Of a stretch of 64,000 nucleotides of DNA, positions 1 to 8,526 are shown one piece after another. Source of the DNA: Pseudogemmobacter bohemicus. Its GTDB lineage: Bacteria > Pseudomonadota > Alphaproteobacteria > Rhodobacterales > Rhodobacteraceae. Made by a program: the position numbers and the translations under genes. The stretch covers positions 834,417 to 898,416 of the forward strand of contig NZ_QNHG01000002.1 in assembly GCF_003290025.1 (NCBI RefSeq). Reading direction: 5' to 3'. Within the stretch, counting starts at the first letter, position 1; each line of letters starts with the position of its first letter. Under the pieces are notes generated by a model. The model was not told where the DNA came from and searched no databases. It saw only the letters and a list, made by a program, of their open reading frames with translations.

Positions 1-923
1 ACGATCTGCGTGGTGCCGAGATATTCCGTCGCCGTGATCCGGCCGCGATAGGCGGATGTATCGTCGAAAAGGACATTCTCGGGGCGGACGCCAAGGGCAA
101 GACCGCCTTGCAGCCCCTCGCGCAATTCGGGGAGGTCAATCCTGGCATCCGCCAGCACCAGTTGCCGGTCACCCGCTGCAAGGCTCCCTTCAAAGCGCAG
201 CACATTCATCGGCGGCGAGCCGATGAAGCTTGCGACAAACAGGGTGGCGGGCCAGTCATAGATGTCTTGCGGCACGCCGAATTGCTCGACCACACCGTGG
301 TTCATCACCACGATCTTGTCGCCCATCTGCATGGCCTCCAGCTGGTCATGGGTCACATAGACCGTGGTTGCGCCCATGCGGTCATGCAGGGCGCGCAGTT
401 CCTCGGCCATATGCTCGCGGAACCCGGCATCCAGCGCGCCAAGCGGCTCATCCATGAAAAACGCTTTGGGGCGGCGCACAATGGCGCGACCCAAAGCCAC
501 GCGCTGACGGTCACCGCCCGAAAGCCCGCCCACCGGCTTATCAAGGATATTCTCGATCCCGAGGATCTTCGCGACCTCCATCACCCGGGCCTGGATCTCG
601 GGTTTCGGCACGCCTTGCGCGCGCAATGGGTAAGAGATGTTTTTGCCCACATTCATATGGGGGTAGAGCGCGAACATCTGGAAGACAAAGGCGATATCGC
701 GCTGGCTTGCGGGTTTTTGCGCCACCTCCTCACCGTCGATATGGATGGTGCCGGAGGTCGGAAGCTCCAGCCCCGCCATCATCCGCAAGGTCGTTGTCTT
801 GCCGCAACCCGAAGGGCCGAGCAGCATGAAGAACTCGCCGTCTTCGACGGTAAAGGTCGAGGCCTGAACGGCGGTGAAGCTGCCGAATTCCTTGCGGAGG
901 TTTTCAATGCGGATCTGGGCCAT
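1..923 (-). CDS. ABC transporter ATP-binding protein, MalK/UgpC type (partial, runs off left edge)
   Basis: Energises the carbohydrate-type importer encoded just upstream. The start at 923 gives a protein opening MAQIRIENLRKEF, followed by Walker A (GPSGCGKTT), the signature LSGGDRQRVALGRA, Walker B (AFFMDEPLGALDA) and the H-loop (VTHDQLEAM). After these comes the start of the C-terminal regulatory (MOBE/TOBE) domain with GVRPENV, so this is the long MalK-like class. The 3' end lies outside the window. It is the last visible gene of a minus-strand operon, 3 bp after the small membrane gene. The signature has Asp where most ATPases have Gln (SGGDRQR), a variant I also know from sugar importers. 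The substrate cannot be read from this subunit. Confidence 0.93.
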   Translation of the reverse strand, partial: MAQIRIENLRKEFGSFTAVQASTFTVEDGEFFMLLGPSGCGKTTTLRMMAGLELPTSGTIHIDGEEVAQKPASQRDIAFVFQMFALYPHMNVGKNISYPLRAQGVPKPEIQARVMEVAKILGIENILDKPVGGLSGGDRQRVALGRAIVRRPKAFFMDEPLGALDAGFREHMAEELRALHDRMGATTVYVTHDQLEAMQMGDKIVVMNHGVVEQFGVPQDIYDWPATLFVASFIGSPPMNVLRFEGSLAAGDRQLVLADARIDLPELREGLQGGLALGVRPENVLFDDTSAYRGRITATEYLGTTQI

Positions 924-926
924 GGA

Positions 927-1115
927 TCACTCCGGGAAATGGCTGGTGATGATGAACATCACCGTGCCGACAAAGGTGACCATGAAGGACCAGGTGAAGG
1001 CCCACATCACAAAGGGCTGCATCAGCATGACGACGCCAAGCGCGATCAGGATCGAGGCCAGCATCTCCCAGGGGGCGCGCTTCAGTCGCAGCAATCCGTT
1101 GATGAAATTCGTCAT
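927..1115 (-). CDS. Small two-helix membrane protein of the ABC operon
   Basis: A 62-residue protein whose start ATG overlaps the stop of the upstream permease (ATGA) and which ends 3 bp before the ATPase start, so it is almost certainly translated with the transporter. The sequence is a short basic N-terminus (NGLLRLKRAP) followed by two hydrophobic segments at about residues 18-37 and 40-58, rich in Met, Phe and Trp. No enzymatic motif is visible. Small membrane proteins accompany some CUT1 importers (for example DUF2160-type proteins in glycerol importers), but I cannot place this one in a named family. It could be an accessory subunit that stabilises the permease pair. Confidence 0.72.
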   Translation of the reverse strand: MTNFINGLLRLKRAPWEMLASILIALGVVMLMQPFVMWAFTWSFMVTFVGTVMFIITSHFPE

Positions 1116-2050
1116 TTTCGCACCGCCCCAAAAGTGATGCCCCGCAGAAGATGTTTGCGCAGAAGGATGGTGAAGACCATGACCGGCATCAGAAACAGCG
1201 TCGCGCCGGCGGCAACGGCGGGCCAGTCCTGGCCGGCGGTGCCGATGATCGTCGGGATGAAAGGCGGCGCGGTCTGGGCATTGCCGGAGGTCAGGAGCAC
1301 CGCGAAAGCATATTCATTCCAGGCAAAGATCAGGCAGAAGATCGCGGTCGAGGCGATGCCGGTTGCCGCCTGGGGCAGCACGACTTTGTAGAAGGCCTGA
1401 AACCGGGTGTAGCCGTCGATCAGCGCCGCTTCCTCATATTCCTGTGGGATCTCGTCGATGAACCCTTTCAGCAGCCAGACCGAGAGCGAGAGGTTCACGG
1501 CGGTATAGAGGAGGATCATGCCCAGATGCGTGTCGGACAGCCCCAGCTGGCGGAACATCAGGAAGATCGGGATCGCCACGGCAATCGGCGGCATCATTCG
1601 GGTCGAGAGGATGAAGAACAGAAGGTCATCCTTCAGCGGCACCTTGAAGCGGGAAAACGCATAGGCCGCCAGCGTGCCCAGAAAGATCGACAGGAAGGTC
1701 GAGCCAAAGCCGATGATGACCGAATTCAGAAACCGCTCGCCAAAGCGCGACGGCCCCGCGATCACCATGTCATATTTCGCGACGATCTCGGCATACCAGG
1801 TCTGCGGCGGATTGGCGGCGAGAAATTCCGCCGTCTGCCTTGTTCGGGTGGTGAAGAGGTTCACATAGCCTTCGAGCGTCGGGGTAAAGAACACCTTCGG
1901 CGGATAGGCGATGGAATCGGCGGGCGATTTGAAGCCGGTCGCGATGATCCACAACAAGGGCATCAGCGTGATCAGCGCATAGGCGATGACAAGGCTGCCC
2001 GCGATCCATTTCTGGGGCTTTGACGGTTCGGTGATGGAATAGCTGCTCAT
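1112..2050 (-). CDS. Carbohydrate ABC transporter permease, MalG/UgpE type
   Basis: A 312-residue inner-membrane permease of the CUT1 sugar importer family. The start at 2050 (MSSYSITEPSKPQKW) is chosen because its ATG overlaps the stop of the first permease; reading further upstream would run into that gene. There are about six transmembrane helices. The EAA-type loop that docks the ATPase is visible as EYEEAALIDGYTRFQAFYKVVLP. A large periplasmic insertion lies between helices 1 and 2 (about residues 45-95). It pairs with the gene at 2047-2994, and the substrate is presumably set by the binding protein at 3060-4379. Confidence 0.93.
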   Translation of the reverse strand: MSSYSITEPSKPQKWIAGSLVIAYALITLMPLLWIIATGFKSPADSIAYPPKVFFTPTLEGYVNLFTTRTRQTAEFLAANPPQTWYAEIVAKYDMVIAGPSRFGERFLNSVIIGFGSTFLSIFLGTLAAYAFSRFKVPLKDDLLFFILSTRMMPPIAVAIPIFLMFRQLGLSDTHLGMILLYTAVNLSLSVWLLKGFIDEIPQEYEEAALIDGYTRFQAFYKVVLPQAATGIASTAIFCLIFAWNEYAFAVLLTSGNAQTAPPFIPTIIGTAGQDWPAVAAGATLFLMPVMVFTILLRKHLLRGITFGAVRK

Positions 2051-2994
2051 CGGCTTTTCACCTTGTTCAGCGCTTTGACATAGATCGAGGCGAGGCCGAA
2101 GACCGTCACGAAAAGGATGATCGCATAGGCCGAGGAATAGCCGGTGCGCCATTTCTCGAACGCTTCGCGCTTGAGGTTGATCGAGGTGACCTCGGTGGTG
2201 TTGCCGGGGCCGCCTCCGGTCAGCTGGACAACAAGGTCGAACATCTTGAAGTTCTCGATGCCCCGGAACAGCACCGCGAGCATCAGGAAGGGCAGCACCA
2301 TCGGGACCGTGATCGTCCAGAATTGCCGCCATTTCGAGGCGCGATCACATTCGGCGGCCTCATAGATCGATTCCGGGATCGACCGCAGCCCGGCAAGGCA
2401 GATCAGCATGACGAAAGGCGTCCACATCCAGGTATCGACGATGATGATCGCCCAGGGGGCCAGCCGCACATCGGCGATCATCGAAAAGCTCGACGGATCA
2501 GCGCCCGACAGGAAGCCTACGACATAGTTGAAAAGCCCGATTTGCGGCTGGTAGAGGAAGGTCCAGAAATTGCCGACCACGGCAGGGGACAGCATCATCG
2601 GCAGCACGATGATCGTGGTCCAGAGGTCATTGCCGCGGAATTTGCGGTTGATCAGCCAGGCGAGGGTGAAGCCGATCAGGATCTGCAGCGCCAGCGTCCA
2701 GAACAGGAAATGCGCGGTGGCCTGCATCGTCTCCCATATGCCGGAATCGTTCAGGATCCGCTGGTAATTCCTCAGCCCGACCCATTCCACCGGCTCATTC
2801 GGGCGGTTGACCCGCATGTTCGTGAAGGAAAGCCTCAGCGTCCAGATCAGCGGAAAGATGTTGATCGCAAGCAAGAGGAAGATGGTCGGCGCCACGAATA
2901 TCCAGGCAATGGCCCGGTCTGACAGGCCCGTCAGCCTGCGTGCGACCGGCCCGGGAGTGGCCCGCGCGACGCGATCCGGCGATGTCCTGGACAT
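2047..2994 (-). CDS. Carbohydrate ABC transporter permease, MalF/UgpA/LacF type
   Basis: A 315-residue permease that is the partner of the MalG-like subunit. A basic N-terminal tail of about 25 residues precedes six predicted helices beginning AIAWIFVAPTIFLLLAINIF. The EAA loop reads SIYEAAECDRASKWRQFWTI, typical of the first permease of CUT1 systems. It follows the solute-binding gene after a 65 bp gap that contains a strong hairpin, and its stop codon overlaps the next start (ATGA), indicating translational coupling of the two membrane subunits. Function is well supported; the specific sugar or polyol is not. Confidence 0.93.
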   Translation of the reverse strand: MSRTSPDRVARATPGPVARRLTGLSDRAIAWIFVAPTIFLLLAINIFPLIWTLRLSFTNMRVNRPNEPVEWVGLRNYQRILNDSGIWETMQATAHFLFWTLALQILIGFTLAWLINRKFRGNDLWTTIIVLPMMLSPAVVGNFWTFLYQPQIGLFNYVVGFLSGADPSSFSMIADVRLAPWAIIIVDTWMWTPFVMLICLAGLRSIPESIYEAAECDRASKWRQFWTITVPMVLPFLMLAVLFRGIENFKMFDLVVQLTGGGPGNTTEVTSINLKREAFEKWRTGYSSAYAIILFVTVFGLASIYVKALNKVKSR

Positions 2995-3021
2995 CGGCAG
3001 TCCTTTCGGTTGGAGCAGGGT

Positions 3022-3049
3022 GCAGAGCCCCGTGACGCCGGGGCCCTGC
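3022..3049 (-). terminator. Intercistronic hairpin after the solute-binding gene
   Basis: An 11 bp stem (3022-3032 with 3039-3049, one mismatch) around a 6-base loop sits between the solute-binding gene and its permeases. There is no T-tract. Such hairpins often lower downstream expression or protect the upstream transcript, which fits the need for excess binding protein. Confidence 0.5.
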
Positions 3050-3059
3050 CGAGGCAGGC

Positions 3060-4379
3060 TTAAAGCTTGCCTTCGTCTTCAAATACTTCGGTCCAGTCCT
3101 CGACCAGACCATCCAGCGCCTCTTGTGCGGTGCCGTTGCCGGCGATCACATAGTTATGGACGCGTTGCTGCATCGACAGGAGAAGCGAGGCATAGGAGGG
3201 GTCAGCCCAGAAATCCTTCACGATGGCCATAGAGTCGAGGAAGGTCTGCGCATAGGGCTGGCTGGTGGCAAAACCGGGGTCTTCCACCACCGATTTCAGC
3301 GCAGAATAGCCGCCGAGGCTCCACCATTTCTTTTGCACATCTTCCTGGGCGAACCATTTGATATAGGCCAGCGCCGCATCCGGGCTGTCGGTATTTGAGA
3401 CGACTGAAATCCCCTGACCGCCAAGCTGCGCGAAATGGCCGCCGGGGCCGGGCGGATTGACGAAATAGCCCGAGCGGTCGCCGCCGACATTGGCATCAGC
3501 ATTCACGCCGGGCCAGATGAAGGCGAAGTTCATCTGCATCGCGACCTGGCCGGATTTATAGGCGTCGATATTTTCCGACATATACCAGTCGGACGACCCG
3601 GGCGGCACGCAGCAATCATAGAGCGATTTGTAGAACTCCAGCCCCTCAGCCGCCTGGGCGGAGTTGACGAAGCCCGCAAGATCATAGGGTTTTTCCGGGT
3701 TCTGATATTCAAACCCGTAATTATAGAGGATGTTCGTCACCCCCATGGTGATCCCCTCGGAGCCGCGCTCGGTATAGATCGCGGCGCCGTAAACGGTTTT
3801 GCCGTCGATATCGCGGCCCTGGAAGAATTCGGCAATCTGTTTGAGTTCATCGAGACTGGCGGGCGGGGCGAGGTCGCGGCCGTATTTCTCTTTGAATTCC
3901 GCCTGCAGCTCGGGGCGGGCGAACCAGTCCTTGCGATAGGTCCAGCCGACGACATCGCCAAAGGCCGGCAGTGCCCAGTAATTCGGTGTGCCCTTGGGCC
4001 ATTCGGAATAGCCTGCAACGGTTGCGGGGATGAAGTCATCCATCGAGATGCCTTCGGCGGCGAAGAAGTCATTCAGCTTGAGATACTGGCCGTTCTCTGC
4101 CGCGCCACCGATCCACTGGCTGTCACCGATCATCAGATCGCAAAGCTTGCCGCCCGAGTTCAGCTCATTGAGCATGCGGTCGGCGAAATTGGGCCAGGGC
4201 ACGAATTCGAAACTCATCTTATGGCCGGATTGCGCCTCGAAATCCCTGGACAGCTCGATCAGCGCATTGGCCGGATCCCAGGCGGCCCAGCAGAGCGTCA
4301 GATCATCGGCCTGGGCCGCGCCCGCCGCGCCAAAGGACAAAGCGGCTGCGGCGACGGAATATTTCAGTCGGTTCTTCAT
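3060..4379 (-). CDS. Extracellular solute-binding protein, CUT1 carbohydrate family
   Basis: A 439-residue periplasmic binding protein (family 1, MalE-like). The start at 4379 follows a good GGAGG site and yields a signal peptide MKNRLKYSVAAAALSFGAAG ending near AAQA-DD. The mature protein opens DDLTLCWAAWDPANALIELS and contains the family hinge features. Two adjacent cysteines (YDCCVPPG, about residue 260) may form a disulfide or metal site. It heads a minus-strand importer operon and is divergent from a LacI regulator with tandem operators in between. The ligand is not evident; a polyol or sugar is the default guess for this family. Confidence 0.92.
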   Translation of the reverse strand: MKNRLKYSVAAAALSFGAAGAAQADDLTLCWAAWDPANALIELSRDFEAQSGHKMSFEFVPWPNFADRMLNELNSGGKLCDLMIGDSQWIGGAAENGQYLKLNDFFAAEGISMDDFIPATVAGYSEWPKGTPNYWALPAFGDVVGWTYRKDWFARPELQAEFKEKYGRDLAPPASLDELKQIAEFFQGRDIDGKTVYGAAIYTERGSEGITMGVTNILYNYGFEYQNPEKPYDLAGFVNSAQAAEGLEFYKSLYDCCVPPGSSDWYMSENIDAYKSGQVAMQMNFAFIWPGVNADANVGGDRSGYFVNPPGPGGHFAQLGGQGISVVSNTDSPDAALAYIKWFAQEDVQKKWWSLGGYSALKSVVEDPGFATSQPYAQTFLDSMAIVKDFWADPSYASLLLSMQQRVHNYVIAGNGTAQEALDGLVEDWTEVFEDEGKL

Positions 4380-4441
4380 GGAAATTCCTCCCCGGAATGG
4401 CGCGACCTCCCCGTCGCGACTCTCTTGTGGAATATTGCTAC

Positions 4442-4459
4442 ATGAGGTGCGTGCCTCAT
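4442..4459. promoter_or_regulatory. Operator-like palindrome 1 (LacI site candidate)
   Basis: An 18 bp inverted repeat, ATGAGGTGCGTGCCTCAT, with half-sites ATGAGG and CCTCAT around a CG-centred core. It lies in the divergent intergenic region and is almost identical to the second copy 30 bp away, about three helical turns on the same DNA face. This is what an autoregulated LacI-family repressor site would look like. Confidence 0.72.
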
Positions 4460-4471
4460 GGCAAGAAAGAT

Positions 4472-4489
4472 ATGAGGTGCGTACCTCAT
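4472..4489. promoter_or_regulatory. Operator-like palindrome 2 with outer arms (LacI site candidate)
   Basis: A second 18 bp palindrome, ATGAGGTGCGTACCTCAT, one mismatch from perfect. It is nested inside a longer dyad whose outer arms are GCAAGAAA (4461-4468) and TTTCTTGC (4491-4498). It sits between the two divergent start codons at 4379 and 4571, so occupancy could block both promoters. Confidence 0.72.
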
Positions 4490-4570
4490 GTTTCTTGCAA
4501 TCCCGCTGCGCCGATGCCAGAACAGGCGCTGACGGTGACAGCCGTGCCGGCCCGAAGGAGTAAGCAACCG

Positions 4571-5647
4571 GTGTTGCGCCCCACGACAAAAGATCTGGCA
4601 AAAGCCGCCGGCGTCAGCCTTGCCACCGTTGACCGGGTTCTGAACGGGCGCCCCGGTGTGCGGGAAGAGACCGTTACGGCGGTGAATACGGCGATCACCC
4701 GGCTTGGCTTCGTGCGCAATCTTTCGGCGGCAAATCTCGCGCGGAGCCGGGTCTATCGTCTCGCCTTTCTGTTGCCGGCCGAGGGCGACCAGTTCCTTGC
4801 CACGGTTGAGAACCACATCGTCGAGGCAGCAAAGAGCTTTGAAACCGAAGGGATTCAGGTCTCGCTGCGGCGCGTGCTCGGCAAAGATCCGCATCAGATC
4901 GCGACGCTTCTGGCCACAATCACCCCGGATGATCTTGACGGTGTCTCGATCCTTGCGCCGGAATCGCCGCAGTTGCGCGATGCCACCGCGCGGCTGCGCG
5001 AAAGAGGCGTGGCGGTGGTGCGTTTACTGGCCGGTGTGGCGCAGGCTGATGGCACCGATGTGGTTGGTATCGACAACCGGGCCGCAGGTGCCACTGCCGC
5101 GCGGCTGATCGGGCGGTTTTGTGCTGCAAGCCCCGGGCAGATCCTGGTGATCGCCGATACAATGAACGCCCGCGACAGTGTCGAGCGCCGCCAGGGTTTC
5201 GACCGCGTCATCACGCATGATTTTCCGGGCATGGTGGCGCTCCCTTCGCTTGAGACCCATGGCGACCCTGAGCGGACCCGGGCGATTCTGAGCAATTCGC
5301 TGGCAAACCATCCGGGGATCACCGCCGCCTATGTGCTCAGCGCCGAGGCCCGGCTGCCGCTGGAAGTGCTGGCGCAAATGCCGGGTCCTGTCCGCCGGGT
5401 GACCATCGCCCATGAGCGGACGGCTTTCACTGAACGTTTGCTGCTTGGGGGCGGGCTTGACGCAGTGATCGCACAGAATGCGGGTCATTTGGTTCGCAGC
5501 GCGATCCGTGTCCTGCGCGCGCGTTGCGACGGGCGGGCGCCGATCGCCTCGCAAGAAGAGATCCGCATCGAAATCCTTCTCCCCGATAATCTTGGCAATG
5601 CAGCGCATCAAGGGGGGCTGCGGCTCGCCTCTTCCGGCGGAGCGTGA
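4571..5647 (+). CDS. LacI family transcriptional regulator
   Basis: A DNA-binding regulator of about 358 residues, divergent from the CUT1 importer operon. I prefer the GTG start at 4571 because AAGGAG lies 10 bp upstream (4555-4560) and the protein then begins directly at the helix-turn-helix (RPTTKDLAKAAGVSLATVDR followed by VLNGRPGV). Longer ATG starts at 4397 or 4514 would translate through the tandem operators or lack a ribosome site. The C-terminal part is a periplasmic-binding-protein-like sensor (VVGIDNRAAGATAARLIGRF). It is expected to bind the paired palindromes at 4442-4489 and respond to the importer's substrate. Confidence 0.9.
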   Translation: MLRPTTKDLAKAAGVSLATVDRVLNGRPGVREETVTAVNTAITRLGFVRNLSAANLARSRVYRLAFLLPAEGDQFLATVENHIVEAAKSFETEGIQVSLRRVLGKDPHQIATLLATITPDDLDGVSILAPESPQLRDATARLRERGVAVVRLLAGVAQADGTDVVGIDNRAAGATAARLIGRFCAASPGQILVIADTMNARDSVERRQGFDRVITHDFPGMVALPSLETHGDPERTRAILSNSLANHPGITAAYVLSAEARLPLEVLAQMPGPVRRVTIAHERTAFTERLLLGGGLDAVIAQNAGHLVRSAIRVLRARCDGRAPIASQEEIRIEILLPDNLGNAAHQGGLRLASSGGA

Positions 5648-6866
5648 AGGGGCCTGACCCGGCCGGAGGCCACTGTGATCCATTTTGACTGTCTGACGGT
5701 GAAGGCCTGGCGAGGTGCTGGCCTCAGCGCCCAATGATTGCGAAACCGCGCGGTTTTTGCGCGACAGGCCGAGCGATGCGGGCCAGTCGCAGCTCAGCCC
5801 TGAATCCTGCCGTACATCCTCCGCTTGTGCTCCGGGCTTCGGGTCAGCCCCCCGAGGTAGGCCTGACGGATGGCGGTGACCGGGATACGGTCGCGCTACT
5901 GCTTCGGGATCCGTGGTGAACGGGCGATTGTGGCCGGCAGCCCGGCCAGACCAGCGGCCCGGGTGCGGTCGGTTTGCGCCATCAGGCGCTCCGGTTCTCT
6001 ATTCGCCAGGGCCGCGCGAAATGACTGGAACGGAGCGTTTTTCCGCCCCCTCGCTGACAATGAACCACAGCATGATCCCGGTGCCGGGTGCTGTCCTGTA
6101 ACATCTGGCGCCCTAATCCGTTGTCGAGGCATGGGGCGCGTTCGGGCGCTTCCTGCCAGGACAGTCGATTTCGGCTGTTCGGGGGATCGGGTCCGGTCGT
6201 GGTGGTCTGTTGTCAGCGCCGGGGCCACCAGAACCGTTTTCGCCATGCAGTCCTCAGGCCTTTGGCCGGGCGCTTTTTAATCAAGGTGCGACCCCGACCG
6301 AAATGCGGTCGACCCGGTCCTGGTCATCCGGCAATGTGAGGCCGTTTCGGACTGGAAGAGAGTCGATGCCATCATCCTGCGCGCAATCCTGCATTCCTGC
6401 ATTTCAGCAGGCGGTCAGGGCTCCTCTCGTCTGCTGGCTGTATTTCAGGCGCATCGTTGCGCAGGAGACCCTGGCCCTGATTTGCTGCGGCGAGAAAGGG
6501 ACCAGCCTGTTGCCCCGGCACCCGCATCCCTCTGTCTGCGGGGGGAGCGTCCAGCTCGCGGGGAACGACCCCGGCTCCGGAACCGGTCTGGCCCGCTTGT
6601 GCTAAAGCGCTTATGTGCGTGCAGCAGGGGATTTTGCAGCGCTCGTAGTGCAGCGGAATATTCTACGCGTCGCAGCGCAGGCATGCCAGGAACGGGAGGC
6701 GGTGATTTGCGCGGGCCGGGGCGTGCGGCGCCGGTCACTCTCTGCCATGAGCAGGTTTACTCCCGGTCAGGGATCGGGAAATCTCTGAAGCTGCGAATTC
6801 AAAAGCAAGGATCGGAGTGAACCGCGGGATGCGGCACAGTAGAGTGACGGCATCCTGCTCAGGAAC
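5648..6866. other. 1.2 kb intergenic stretch with no convincing gene
   Basis: Several open frames of 60-136 codons overlap here on both strands, but none shows a recognisable domain or sustained coding character, and none has a good ribosome site with a plausible start. I see no tRNA, no transposase and no clear terminal repeats. It may be decayed coding sequence or a region whose genes were lost. The last part (about 6760-6866) presumably holds the ada promoter. Confidence 0.5.
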
Positions 6867-7952
6867 ATGAGAGAAAAAATGCCGCAGATCAGCACCAGAC
6901 CGACCGGGACCGAGAAGGACCCCCGCTGGCACCGCATCCTTGCGCGGGATGCGGCGGCGGATGGGCACTTTGTCTATGCAGTCGTGACGACCGGCATCTA
7001 TTGTCGCCCTTCCTGCCCGTCGCGCCGGGCAAAGCCGCAGAATATCCGCTTCTTTGACGCGCCTCGGGCGGCGGAGGCGGCCGGGTTCCGCCCCTGCCTT
7101 CGCTGCAACCCGAAAGGGCCGTCTCTGGCCCAGACCAATGCCGCCCTGGTGGCCGAGGCCTGCCGTCTGATCGAGGCCTCGGATGTTTTGCCGAAGCTGG
7201 ATGATCTGGCCGCGAGAATCGGTTTGAGCCCGTTCTGGTTCCACCGCCAGTTCAGGGCGGTCACCGGCCTGACCCCCCGGCAATGGGCGGTGGCGCATCG
7301 CAGCCGACGGGTCCGGGCAGAACTTGCGGACCGCAAGGAAAGCGTGACCAGCGCGATTTTTGGCGCAGGATTCGGCTCAAACAGCCGGTTTTATGAGCGC
7401 TCGGACGAGGTTCTGGGGATGACGCCGACCGCGTTCAGGAACGGGGGGAGTGAGATGGATATCCGTTTCGCGCTGGGGGAAAGCAGCCTCGGCGCCATTC
7501 TGGTTGCACAAAGCGACCGGGGGATCTGTGCGATCACGCTCGGGGATGATCCCGAGGCGCTGCTGCGCGATTTAGAGGACCGTTATCCCAGGGCGAGACT
7601 GATCGGCGGCGACGCCGGGTTCGAGGCTCTGGTCGCGCGGGTGGTGGGCTTTGTCGAGGCGCCGGGGATCGGGCTTGATCTGCCGCTGGATATCCGGGGC
7701 ACCGCCTTTCAGGAGCGGGTCTGGCAGGCGCTGCGGCAGATCCCGCCGGGGGAAACGGCTTCTTACGCCGATATCGCCCGGTGGATCGGGGCGCCAAAGG
7801 CGGTGCGCGCGGTGGCGCAGGCCTGTGGCGCCAACCGGCTTGCAGTGGCCATTCCCTGCCACCGCGTGGTGCGCAATGACGGGGCGCTGTCGGGCTATCG
7901 CTGGGGCGTCGCGCGCAAACGCGTGCTGCTGGACAGGGAGGCCGGTGAATGA
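6867..7952 (+). CDS. ada: Bifunctional methyl-accepting regulator / O6-methylguanine-DNA methyltransferase Ada
   Basis: A 361-residue adaptive-response protein. The N-terminal zinc domain contains the four metal cysteines (C46 and C50 in TGIYCRPSC, C77 and C80 in PCLRC). C46 corresponds to the phosphotriester-accepting cysteine of E. coli Ada. An AraC-type helix-turn-helix follows at about residues 88-175 (LAARIGLSPFWFHRQFRAVT). The C-terminal alkyltransferase domain (about 190-361) has the active site IPCHRV with nucleophile C331. The start could be 6867 or 6879. It is the first gene of a two-gene operon with ogt and would activate its own operon after methylation. Confidence 0.95.
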   Translation: MREKMPQISTRPTGTEKDPRWHRILARDAAADGHFVYAVVTTGIYCRPSCPSRRAKPQNIRFFDAPRAAEAAGFRPCLRCNPKGPSLAQTNAALVAEACRLIEASDVLPKLDDLAARIGLSPFWFHRQFRAVTGLTPRQWAVAHRSRRVRAELADRKESVTSAIFGAGFGSNSRFYERSDEVLGMTPTAFRNGGSEMDIRFALGESSLGAILVAQSDRGICAITLGDDPEALLRDLEDRYPRARLIGGDAGFEALVARVVGFVEAPGIGLDLPLDIRGTAFQERVWQALRQIPPGETASYADIARWIGAPKAVRAVAQACGANRLAVAIPCHRVVRNDGALSGYRWGVARKRVLLDREAGE

Positions 7953-8479
7953 GCGCTGCCCCGGATGCCGGCGCGCTGTGGTTCGGGCAGGTCGCGACGC
8001 CGATCGGCGCGATGATCCTCGTTACCGATGCCGAAGACATGCTGGTTGCCAGCGAATATGGTGATCATCAGGACAGGCTGCATCGCCTGCTTGGGCGCCG
8101 CCTCGGGGCTTTCGTGCTGCATCCTGCCGGCGGGCCGCAAAGGGCTGCGGCGGCGCTTGCGGCCTATTTCAACGGCGATCTGGCTGCGATCAACGGGATC
8201 CCGGTCAGGCTGAATGGCAGCGCGTTCCAGAACCGGGCCTGGACGGCTTTGCGCCAGATTCCACCGGGCAGGCCTGCGAGCTATGGCGATCAGGCGCTGC
8301 GGATCGGCAGCCCCAAAGCCGCCCGGGCGGTGGGGCATGCCAATCAGAGCAACCCCTATAACCTGGTGGTGCCCTGCCACCGCGTCATCGGCGCGGGCGG
8401 CGCGCTGACCGGCTATGCCGGCGGGCTGGACCGGAAACGCTGGCTCCTCGATCACGAGAGGCGGTATGCGGGCCTCTGA
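7949..8479 (+). CDS. ogt: Methylated-DNA-[protein]-cysteine S-methyltransferase
   Basis: A 176-residue suicide alkyltransferase that removes O6-alkyl groups from guanine. Visible features are the helix-turn-helix DNA-binding stretch FQNRAWTALRQIPPGRPASY and the active-site motif VVPCHRVIG. The ATG overlaps the ada stop (ATGA), so the two are co-translated. The fold duplicates the C-terminal domain of Ada but is divergent, so the operon carries two alkyltransferase centres. Length is normal for the family. The gene ends just before a hairpin terminator. Confidence 0.95.
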   Translation: MSAAPDAGALWFGQVATPIGAMILVTDAEDMLVASEYGDHQDRLHRLLGRRLGAFVLHPAGGPQRAAAALAAYFNGDLAAINGIPVRLNGSAFQNRAWTALRQIPPGRPASYGDQALRIGSPKAARAVGHANQSNPYNLVVPCHRVIGAGGALTGYAGGLDRKRWLLDHERRYAGL

Positions 8480-8488
8480 CCTTTCCTT

Positions 8489-8512
8489 GCCCCGTCCGGT
8501 TTCAGACGGGGC
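8489..8512. terminator. Hairpin between convergent ogt and alcohol dehydrogenase genes
   Basis: An 8 bp perfect stem, GCCCCGTC paired with GACGGGGC, around an 8-base loop, located between the stops of two convergent genes. There is no long T-run on either side, so efficiency is uncertain. Confidence 0.6.
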
Positions 8513-8526
8513 AGAGGGGTTTGGTC

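Noticed and set aside
6630-6690. tRNA-like stretch (TCGTAGTGCAGCGG...) in the intergenic desert
   Set aside because: No complete cloverleaf, no T-arm GTTC motif at the right distance and no CCA-compatible acceptor stem.
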